Assembly: GCA_902489075.1 (NCBI GenBank)
Contig: CABTYO010000052.1
Coordinates: forward strand, 1-7,830
From: an uncultured Faecalicatena sp.
GTDB lineage: Bacteria > Bacillota > Clostridia > Lachnospirales > Lachnospiraceae
DNA: 7,830 nt
Direction: 5' to 3'
Shown here one piece after another: positions 1 to 4,987 of this stretch (position 1 is its first letter; the number at the start of each line of letters is the position of its first letter). Below the pieces are notes generated by a model. The model made no database searches. It was not told the DNA's origin and worked only from the letters and a program-made list of their open reading frames with translations. A program made the translations under genes and the position numbers.

Positions 1-27
1 GAGTTCAGACGTGTGCTCTTCCGATCT
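1..27 (+). other. Illumina TruSeq adapter remnant (artefact)
   Basis: These 27 bases, ending in GTGCTCTTCCGATCT, match the 3' end of the standard Illumina TruSeq read-2 adapter as I know it. They are untrimmed sequencing adapter joined to genomic sequence at a contig end. Any reading frame that starts in them, for example at the GTG of position 11, is false. Genomic sequence starts at about 28. Confidence 0.97.
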
Positions 28-460
28 CGTAACAAAAGCAGAGATGCCTGTAACAATGATCCGTCTGAATCTTGTTAAGAATTTAGGACCAATGCTCCAG
101 ATCGCAGAAGGCTGGACAGTTGATCTTCCGGACGAAGTAACAGATGTTCTCTGGAAGAGAACAGACTATACATGGCCATGTACATGGTTTGCACCAAGAG
201 TAACAGGAGAAGGCGCATTCAAGACAGCTTATGATGTTATGAATAACTGGGGAGCTAACCACGGAGCAATCAGCTACGGACACATCGGAGCTGACCTGAT
301 TACACTGTGCTCTATCTTAAGAATCCCGGTAGCTATGCACAATGTTCCTGAAGAAAAGATCTTCAGACCAGCATCATGGGGCGCATTCGGACAGGACAAA
401 GAAGGTCAGGACTTCAGAGCCTGCCAGGCTTATGGACCAATGTACAAGTCCATCAGATAA
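28..460 (+). CDS. fucI: L-fucose isomerase, C-terminal fragment (5' end missing)
   Basis: L-fucose isomerase converts L-fucose to L-fuculose in the cytoplasm, the first isomerisation step of fucose catabolism, using a divalent metal. About 144 C-terminal residues remain, against about 590 in the full E. coli enzyme. The fragment has the family's conserved end: AEGWTVDLP, TWPCTWFAPR, WGANHG, GHIGADLITL, LRIPVAMHNV and the terminal GQDFRACQAYGPMYK. The histidine of NHG (nt 260-262) aligns with the metal ligand His528 of E. coli FucI, judging by distance from the C terminus. The gene is cut by the contig edge, not by mutation; residues read before about nt 29 come from adapter. Gene fucU lies 154 nt downstream on the same strand, so this is the tail of a fucose operon. 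Identification is secure; the rest of the gene cannot be judged. Confidence 0.95.
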
Positions 461-498
461 TTACGCTATCCACTAAATTTATAATACCTACCAAAAAA

Positions 499-532
499 GC
501 AGAGAGTGCCTATTCCTATAGGCGCTCTTTGC
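499..532 (+). terminator. Stem-loop after fucI, weak or partial terminator
   Basis: A 15-bp stem with two G-U pairs (499-513 with 518-532) and a four-base TCCT loop lies 38 nt after the fucI stop. An A-run (493-498) precedes it, but no T-run follows; the only Ts (528-530) are inside the stem. It could attenuate transcription, stop a 3' exonuclease to protect fucI mRNA, or be a processing site. Complete termination seems unlikely, because no convincing promoter lies between it and fucU. Confidence 0.5.
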
Positions 533-572
533 ATTAGAGTATAAAAGGATTTACACGAAAACGAATCAGACA

Positions 573-593
573 TCCAGACAGAATCTGTCTGGA
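573..593 (+). promoter_or_regulatory. Perfect stem-loop just upstream of the fucU ribosome-binding site
   Basis: A nine-base perfect inverted repeat (573-581 with 585-593, core CCAGACAG/CTGTCTGG) surrounds a three-base loop and ends seven bases before the AGGAGG of fucU. The hairpin leaves the ribosome-binding site single-stranded. It could stabilise the 5' end of a processed fucU transcript or tune translation. The structure is seen in the sequence; any role is inferred. Confidence 0.5.
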
Positions 594-614
594 AGAAAAC
601 AGGAGGACAATCAA

Positions 615-1055
615 ATGTTAAAAGGAATTCCACAGATCTTATCACCAGAGTTATTAAAAGTATTATGCGAAATGGGACACAGCGACCGTCTTGTTATCTC
701 TGACGGTAACTTCCCGGCAGAATCCATGGGCAAAAATGCAATCGTGATCCGCTGCGACGGACACGGCGTACCGGAGATCCTGGATGCAATCCTGAAAGTA
801 TTCCCACTGGATACTTATGTAGAGAAGCCAGTGAACCTGATGGAAGTCATGCCAGGGGATGACGTAGAGACTCCAATCTGGGATACCTATAAAGAGATCA
901 TTGCTAAGCATGATGAAAGAGGAGCAGAGGCAGTCGGCAACATCGAGAGATTTGCTTTTTATGATGAGGCGAAGACAGCTTATGCAATCATCGCTACAAG
1001 TGAGAAGGCACTGTATGCAAATATCATGCTGCAGAAGGGCGTTGTCGTAGAGTAA
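615..1055 (+). CDS. fucU: L-fucose mutarotase (RbsD/FucU family)
   Basis: FucU interconverts the alpha and beta anomers of L-fucose in the cytoplasm, supplying the form that the isomerase uses. The protein has 146 residues, close to the roughly 140 of E. coli FucU. It opens with the family signature MLKGIPQILSPELLKVLCEMGHSD; His22, Asp24 and Asp30 fall in the conserved N-terminal active-site block. NIERFAFYDEAK and KALYANIMLQKG form the conserved C-terminal block, whose Tyr134 is a likely sugar-binding residue. The start is well set by AGGAGG at 601-606, eight bases before ATG. Gene order fucI-fucU on one strand supports a fucose operon. The family also contains the ribose pyranase RbsD, but the sequence and neighbour favour fucose. 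Downstream there is no further gene, only the repeat and long hairpin that probably end the transcript. Confidence 0.95.
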   Translation: MLKGIPQILSPELLKVLCEMGHSDRLVISDGNFPAESMGKNAIVIRCDGHGVPEILDAILKVFPLDTYVEKPVNLMEVMPGDDVETPIWDTYKEIIAKHDERGAEAVGNIERFAFYDEAKTAYAIIATSEKALYANIMLQKGVVVE

Positions 1056-1063
1056 GATAGAGT

Positions 1064-1215
1064 CAGAGACTGACAGCCGGAGAACTAAAATAGCGAAGCC
1101 GAGACAGTTGGAGAACCAAAATAGTGAAGCCGAGACAGTTGGAGAATAGAATGGCGAAGCCGGGATAGCCGGAGAAGAGCACATTGAAGACGAGACTGTC
1201 AAAGATGAGGTAGAA
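1064..1215 (+). repeat. Degenerate 30-31 bp tandem repeat in the fucU 3' region
   Basis: At least four head-to-tail units start at 1095, 1126, 1156 and 1186, each opening with GAAGCCGAGACAGTTGGAGA or a variant. A more diverged partial copy lies at 1064-1094. The first two full units are nearly identical for about 20 bases; the last is the most decayed. Stop codons (TAG, TAA, TGA) interrupt the forward frames I read, so the repeat does not look translated. It lies between the fucU stop and a long terminator-like hairpin, so it is probably transcribed as 3' UTR. No CRISPR-like spacers are present: the units are contiguous. Confidence 0.8.
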
Positions 1216-1216
1216 C

Positions 1217-1314
1217 GAGTGTAAAGTTTGTTGATATGCGGCCTCTATATAGGACTGTGAAATATAAAGGTCCTATATGGGGAGCATATCACAGACATTA
1301 CACTCTTTTCTTTT
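1217..1314 (+). terminator. Very long stem-loop with T-rich tail, probable fuc operon terminator
   Basis: An imperfect inverted repeat spans 1217-1305. The outer arm GAGTGTAA (1217-1224) pairs with TTACACTC (1298-1305). Then 1226-1239 pairs with 1284-1296 (one bulge, one G-U), and 1242-1255 pairs with 1270-1282 (one bulge, one G-U). That gives about 34 base pairs around a 14-base loop. TTTTCTTTT follows at once (1306-1314), as in an intrinsic terminator. The stem is far longer than termination needs. A decayed palindromic mobile element or a structured RNA is an alternative; I saw no target-site duplication. Confidence 0.75.
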
Positions 1315-1390
1315 GGGAGGGAAAATTTGGAAGAAAGGTTAGGAGAGGATTCGAAAGAAGATTTGAAAGAAAATGTGATAGAAAATGCGC

Positions 1391-1419
1391 TTGAAACGGT
1401 CGGGGGATAATGCTACAAT
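1391..1419 (+). promoter_or_regulatory. Sigma-A promoter of the LacI-family regulator
   Basis: TTGAAA (1391-1396), a 17-base spacer and TACAAT (1414-1419) preceded by TGC, i.e. an extended -10, form a strong vegetative promoter. Transcription would start near 1426 and give a leader of about 100 nt before the regulator's ATG. No convincing LacI-type palindrome overlaps it, so autoregulation is not evident. The stretch 1315-1390 is purine-rich and shows no gene. Confidence 0.7.
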
Positions 1420-1524
1420 TGGTTCATACAGGGCAGAATTGCGGGGCATAGTGTTAGGGTGTATGTTTCACTGTAGATGTGCCGGGATGCATTGGAAATT
1501 ATCAGTTGGGGAAGATGAAGTGGT

Positions 1525-2505
1525 ATGACAATTACAGAGATTGCTAAGATGGCGGGGGTGTCTGTCTCCGCAGTTTCCAGATATTTGAATGACGGATATA
1601 TCAGTGAAGATAAGCGTAAAAGGATTAAGGCAGTAATTGATAAGACAGGATATAAGCCTTCTAAGCAGGCACAGATCCTGCGGACGAAAAAGTCTAAGGT
1701 AATAGGCGTGATCCTGCCGAAGATCAGCTCGGAGTCCATTGCCCGGGTGGCAGATGGAATCAGCTCTGTACTTTCAAAGGCAGGGTATCAGATGCTGCTT
1801 GCGAGTACAGAGAATAATCCGAAGAAGGAGATCGAGTATCTGAACCTTTTGCAGAATAATCCGGTGGACGGGATTCTTTTTTCTGCGTCTGTGTATGATA
1901 AGGCTCACCAGGATGCACTGAAGAAAATGCAGATTCCGGTGGTGGTGATCAGCCAGAAGTTTGAAGGGTTCGCCTGTGTTTACCATGATGATTACGGGGC
2001 AGCCAAGGCTATGACTACCCTGCTGATCGACAGCGGCAGGAAATGCGTGGGACACATTGCGGTCACGCCAAATGATGAGGCCGCAGGAAAAAGCAGGACA
2101 AGAGGCTATCAGGATGCTCTCAGGGAGCATGGCATAAAAGTAGAGCAGAAGAAGATAGAGACGGCGGGATTTACCATGGATGCAGGTTATGACTGTATGA
2201 AGAAGCTGCTTGAGAGATGCCCGGATTTGGATTCTGTATTTTGTGCCACAGATACGTTAGCGGTAGGCGCCCTGACCTGTTTGAAAGAACATGGAAAGCT
2301 GGTACCGGAGGACATTGCAGTCGTCGGGATCGGACATAACCGGATGTCGCGCGTCGTGACACCAAAGCTGACGACGGCCCATCTCTTTTATAAAACGAGT
2401 GGTATAGAGGCAGCACAGATGCTGCTGGAGATGATCGAGAGCCAGAGCGGCGTTGCCCGTCAGGTTCAGCTCGGGTATGAGGTGATTGAGGCAGAGAGCG
2501 TGTAG
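1525..2505 (+). CDS. scrR: LacI-family transcriptional regulator, probable sucrose-operon repressor
   Basis: This is a sugar-responsive DNA-binding repressor. Its 326 residues are standard for the family. Residues 3-22 (ITEIAKMAGVSVSAVSRYLN) form the LacI helix-turn-helix and residues 45-55 the hinge helix (with Ala49 and Leu52). From about residue 60 (VIGVILPKISSE) onward is the periplasmic-binding-protein-like effector domain, including NPVDGILF, FCATDTLAVGAL and PEDIAVVGIGHN. The ATG at 1525 gives the usual N terminus. Shine-Dalgarno pairing is weak (GGGGAAG at 1508-1514, about ten bases away), so expression may be low. The gene has its own promoter and terminator and precedes scrAB, whose control region carries two LacI-type operators. 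Assignment to sucrose rests on this context; the effector cannot be read from the sequence. ScrR is the likeliest identity. Confidence 0.85.
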   Translation: MTITEIAKMAGVSVSAVSRYLNDGYISEDKRKRIKAVIDKTGYKPSKQAQILRTKKSKVIGVILPKISSESIARVADGISSVLSKAGYQMLLASTENNPKKEIEYLNLLQNNPVDGILFSASVYDKAHQDALKKMQIPVVVISQKFEGFACVYHDDYGAAKAMTTLLIDSGRKCVGHIAVTPNDEAAGKSRTRGYQDALREHGIKVEQKKIETAGFTMDAGYDCMKKLLERCPDLDSVFCATDTLAVGALTCLKEHGKLVPEDIAVVGIGHNRMSRVVTPKLTTAHLFYKTSGIEAAQMLLEMIESQSGVARQVQLGYEVIEAESV

Positions 2506-2549
2506 GATTTCAGGTGAAAAGTATAGAGCAGTTCGTGGCTGGAAAAGAT

Positions 2550-2603
2550 AAACAGAAGGATTCCATAGAGGAAAAGAATCTAGGGAAGACCTTCTGTTTT
2601 TTT
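2550..2603 (+). terminator. Intrinsic terminator of scrR
   Basis: AAACAGAAGG (2550-2559) pairs with CCTTCTGTTT (2590-2599), inside which TTCC (2561-2564) pairs with GGAA (2584-2587) and TAGA (2566-2569) with TCTA (2579-2582). A run of seven Ts covers 2597-2603. It lies 44 nt after the scrR stop and separates scrR from the scrAB transcription unit. Confidence 0.85.
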
Positions 2604-2626
2604 GTGCTTATATTTTTGTGCTTATA
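2599..2626 (+). repeat. Perfect 14-bp tandem duplication
   Basis: TTTTTGTGCTTATA occurs twice without a gap (2599-2612 and 2613-2626), starting in the T-run of the scrR terminator. The second copy runs into AT to make TATAAT (2623-2628), a consensus -10 element. The only -35-like sequence near the right distance, TTTTGT at 2600-2605 (17-base spacer), is poor. The duplication may be chance slippage or may have created an extra weak promoter upstream of scrA. Confidence 0.6.
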
Positions 2627-2656
2627 ATAGGAAACTGCTTTATTTGAAAAATGTTT

Positions 2657-2706
2657 GGAATATCTGTGTCTGGAACACCTGTGTGCGGAATATCTGTGTA
2701 CGGAAC
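2657..2706 (+). repeat. 15-bp direct repeat, three units
   Basis: Three contiguous 15-base units start at 2657, 2672 and 2687 (GGAATATCTGTGTCT, GGAACACCTGTGTGC, GGAATATCTGTGTAC), with a truncated fourth (GGAAC) at 2702. Together with the 14-bp duplication just upstream, this makes the first half of the scrR-scrA gap repeat-rich. No known regulator site is recognised. Confidence 0.7.
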
Positions 2707-2721
2707 CGGGAAGAAAGATAT

Positions 2722-2738
2722 TTGTTGATTATTAACAA
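2722..2738. promoter_or_regulatory. 17-bp inverted repeat upstream of the scrA promoter (unknown regulator)
   Basis: TTGTTGAT-T-ATTAACAA is an inverted repeat with seven of eight positions matching, centred about 44 bp upstream of the -35 element. It resembles a site of the redox regulator Rex (TTGTTAA, four bases, TTAACAA), but the half-sites here are three bases apart, so a Rex call is doubtful. A shorter TTGTT/AACAA palindrome recurs at 2860-2871 in the leader. Confidence 0.35.
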
Positions 2739-2770
2739 AAAACAGAGATGAATTTTGTGGTATCTACCTA

Positions 2771-2798
2771 TTTACAGATTCAGCAAAAGTGGTAAAAT
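2771..2798 (+). promoter_or_regulatory. Probable scrAB promoter
   Basis: TTTACA (2771-2776), a 16-base spacer and TAAAAT (2793-2798) preceded by TGG (extended -10) form a plausible sigma-A promoter. Transcription would begin near 2805, immediately before the first operator and about 100 nt upstream of scrA. This geometry suits repression by a LacI-family protein or CcpA bound at the start site. Confidence 0.65.
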
Positions 2799-2809
2799 AT
2801 GATTAGAAA

Positions 2810-2825
2810 GTGAAAACGATTTCAC
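2810..2825. promoter_or_regulatory. Operator O1: LacI-type palindrome and perfect cre match
   Basis: GTGAAAACGATTTCAC is a 16-bp palindrome with one mismatched pair around a central CG, the hallmark of LacI/GalR-family operators. The inner 14 bases (2811-2824) match the catabolite-responsive element consensus TGWAANCGNTNWCA at every position. It lies at about +5 to +20 from the predicted start, where binding would block transcription. It may be read by the local ScrR-like protein, by CcpA, or both. Confidence 0.8.
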
Positions 2826-2875
2826 ACATAAAACACCATGTAATGTGAGAGATATGAAATTGTTGTAACAAATAA

Positions 2876-2891
2876 GTGATAACGATATCGT
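2876..2891. promoter_or_regulatory. Operator O2, overlapping the scrA translation-initiation region
   Basis: GTGATAACGATATCGT shares 12 of 16 bases with O1 and the same central AACGAT; its core GATAACGATATC is palindromic except for one pair. It differs from the cre consensus at two positions, which suggests a site for the local LacI-type regulator rather than CcpA. Its centre is 66 bp from that of O1, compatible with looping or a transcription roadblock. The scrA Shine-Dalgarno begins three bases downstream. Confidence 0.65.
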
Positions 2892-2904
2892 AAAGGAGGA
2901 GAAC

Positions 2905-4884
2905 ATGGATTACAATGCAATTGCCAGACAGATTCTGGAGAATGTAGGCGGAAAGGAAAATTTGATTTCAGCAGCACACTGTGCTACAAGACTGCGTCTT
3001 GTCATTGCAGACAATGATAAGTGTGACAACAAGGCAGTGGAGAATATCGATGGGGTGAAGGGCGTATTTTTTGCATCAGGACAGATGCAGATTATTCTTG
3101 GAACCGGAACTGTGAATAAGGTGTACGATGAGTTCATCAAGATTGCCGGAATCTCCGAGGCGAGCAAGGAAGATGTGAAGAGAGAGGCTGCCAAGAAGGC
3201 AAACCCGTTCCAGAGAGTAATCAAGACAATCGGTGATATCTTCGTTCCGATCATTCCAGCCATCGTTGCAAGTGGTTTCCTTATGGGAATCATGGAAGCA
3301 TTGAACTTCATGGTCAATAACGGTTTCCTGAGCATCAACACAGATGGTTCTATTTACCAGTTTGCAGTATTATTCAGTAACGTAGCTTATGTATTCCTGC
3401 CGATTCTGATTGCATTCAGTGCGGCTAAAGTGTTCGGAGCGAATCCATTTCTCGGGGCGGTCATCGGCATGATTATGATCCATCCGAATCTTCAGAACGC
3501 ATGGACCGTCGCAACAGAAGGCGTTCAGAAGACCCAGGAGGTATTCTTCGGGCTCTGGAAGATCGACATGGTTGGTTATCAGGGGCATGTCATTCCGGTT
3601 ATCATAGCAGTGTTTGTGTTAAGCATAATTGAGAAGAAGCTGCATAAGATCGTACCTCCGATGTTTGATCTGTTTGTGACACCGCTGGTCAGCGTGTTTG
3701 TAACAGGATATCTTACACTTGCAGCAATCGGACCTGTCTTCGTATTTGTAGAGAACGGACTTTTAAATGGAATTCAAAAGCTGCTTACCCTTCCATTTGG
3801 AATCGGAAGCTTTATTATGGGCGGTGCTTATGCAACTACAGTTGTGTCAGGTATCCACCATATGTATACAGTGATTGATATTGGACAGCTCGCAAAGTAT
3901 GGCCTGACATTCTGGCTGCCGCTGGCATCCGCAGCAAATGTGGCTCAGGGCGGTGCGGCTCTTGCAGTTGCAGTGAAAAGCAAGAATCAGAAGATGAAGT
4001 CAGTGGCACTTCCATCCGCATTAAGTGCATGCATGGGTATCACAGAGCCGGCTATCTTCGGTGTGAACTTACGTCTCGTGAGACCTTTTATCGCAGCATC
4101 CATCGGTGGTGCATGCGGAGCTTTATATGCATCCATTGTTAATCTTGGCGCAACAGGAACAGGTGTGACCGGTATTTTTGGAATCTTGCTGCATCTGCAC
4201 AGCCCGCTCCATTACGTAATTGCAATGGCAATCGCATTCGGCGTAGCATTCGTGCTGACAGGAGTGTTAGGATTTAAAGAAGATTCAGAGGACAGTGCTG
4301 CTGATAAGGGAAATAAAGCAGTGGAAGAGAAGAAGGCAGCAGATAAGGAAGCATCTGAAACAGATACAGATAAAACAGATACAAATAGAACAGCAGATAA
4401 GGATACAGTAGATTCAGCAGCTGGTACAGAACAAAAGGCAGCGGACACAGATCAGCATGAAGAAGGCAAAGGAAATCTTACGTTTGCCTGCCCGATCGAT
4501 GGAGAGGTAATTCCGCTTTCAGAAGTGCCGGATGAGACATTTGCATCAGGTGTTCTTGGAGATGGCGTGGGTGTCAGACCGTCAGAAGGAAAAGTATATG
4601 CACCATTTGACTGCACGGTGGCAACTGTTTTTGATACAAAGCATGCAATTGGACTTGAGACGTCAGACGGCGTGGAAGTATTGATCCATGTAGGAATTGA
4701 TACGGTCAGCCTGAACGGGGAACCGTTTACTGTACATGTCGAGACCGGAGATGCGGTCAAAGAGGGACAGCTGCTTGCAGAGTTTGATATGGAGAAGATT
4801 CAGGCAGCCGGACTGGCGACGGTCAGCCCGATCATTATAACCAATCCGGGAGAGTATCAGAAAGTCCAGATTACCCAGAGATAA
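2905..4884 (+). CDS. scrA: Sucrose-specific PTS permease, EIIBCA
   Basis: This membrane permease imports sucrose and phosphorylates it to sucrose-6-phosphate with phosphate passed from HPr. The order is EIIB (residues 1-85; phospho-Cys26 in AAHCATRLRL), EIIC (about 105-455; multi-spanning, with GIHHMYTVIDIGQLAKYG and GITEP at 378-382), a charged linker (458-523), and a glucose-type EIIA (524-659). In the EIIA, His595 (LIHVGIDTV) is the phosphorylation site and His580 its partner, 15 residues apart as in E. coli EIIA-Glc. AGGAGG at 2894-2899, five bases before ATG, fixes the start. The 659 residues are typical of fused EIIBCA proteins. The linker is low-complexity (Asp, Lys, Thr, Ala, Glu) and encoded by short DNA repeats. 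Trehalose or beta-glucoside permeases are related, but scrB next door and the LacI-type regulator favour sucrose. Confidence 0.92.
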   Translation: MDYNAIARQILENVGGKENLISAAHCATRLRLVIADNDKCDNKAVENIDGVKGVFFASGQMQIILGTGTVNKVYDEFIKIAGISEASKEDVKREAAKKANPFQRVIKTIGDIFVPIIPAIVASGFLMGIMEALNFMVNNGFLSINTDGSIYQFAVLFSNVAYVFLPILIAFSAAKVFGANPFLGAVIGMIMIHPNLQNAWTVATEGVQKTQEVFFGLWKIDMVGYQGHVIPVIIAVFVLSIIEKKLHKIVPPMFDLFVTPLVSVFVTGYLTLAAIGPVFVFVENGLLNGIQKLLTLPFGIGSFIMGGAYATTVVSGIHHMYTVIDIGQLAKYGLTFWLPLASAANVAQGGAALAVAVKSKNQKMKSVALPSALSACMGITEPAIFGVNLRLVRPFIAASIGGACGALYASIVNLGATGTGVTGIFGILLHLHSPLHYVIAMAIAFGVAFVLTGVLGFKEDSEDSAADKGNKAVEEKKAADKEASETDTDKTDTNRTADKDTVDSAAGTEQKAADTDQHEEGKGNLTFACPIDGEVIPLSEVPDETFASGVLGDGVGVRPSEGKVYAPFDCTVATVFDTKHAIGLETSDGVEVLIHVGIDTVSLNGEPFTVHVETGDAVKEGQLLAEFDMEKIQAAGLATVSPIIITNPGEYQKVQITQR

Positions 4885-4905
4885 GGAAACGCCAGTACAG
4901 TATAA

Positions 4906-4937
4906 AGTGAAAGCGGATTCAAATTTCTGCTTTCACT
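4906..4937 (+). promoter_or_regulatory. Intercistronic stem-loop containing a cre/operator-like sequence
   Basis: AGTGAAAGC (4906-4914) pairs perfectly with GCTTTCACT (4929-4937), extended inward by three pairs (one G-U) to a 12-bp stem with an eight-base loop. It lies 21 nt after the scrA stop. No T-run follows, so it is probably not a terminator; it may protect scrA mRNA or set the scrA:scrB ratio. The left arm and loop also hold TGAAAGCGGATTCA (4908-4921), which differs from the cre consensus at one position. Confidence 0.6.
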
Positions 4938-4987
4938 GGATGCTGTGCCGGGATGGCAGGAATTTCGTGATAAAAAGTGAGGATAAG

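Noticed and set aside
11..27. GTG start of a 149-residue protein at position 11
   Set aside because: It lies in sequencing adapter; fucI is simply cut by the contig edge.
480..485. TATAAT as a fucU promoter
   Set aside because: No acceptable -35 element lies 16-18 bases upstream; the sequence there is ATAATT.
663..1202. 179-codon minus-strand frame opposite fucU and the repeat
   Set aside because: It is antisense to a clearly identified gene, has Ser/Cys/Leu-rich composition typical of shadow frames and no family resemblance.
1095..1215. CRISPR array
   Set aside because: The units are contiguous and degenerate with no unique spacers.
1391..1404. LacI-type or cre operator in the scrR promoter (around GAAACGGTC)
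   Set aside because: Only one half fits; symmetry and cre positions fail on the other side.
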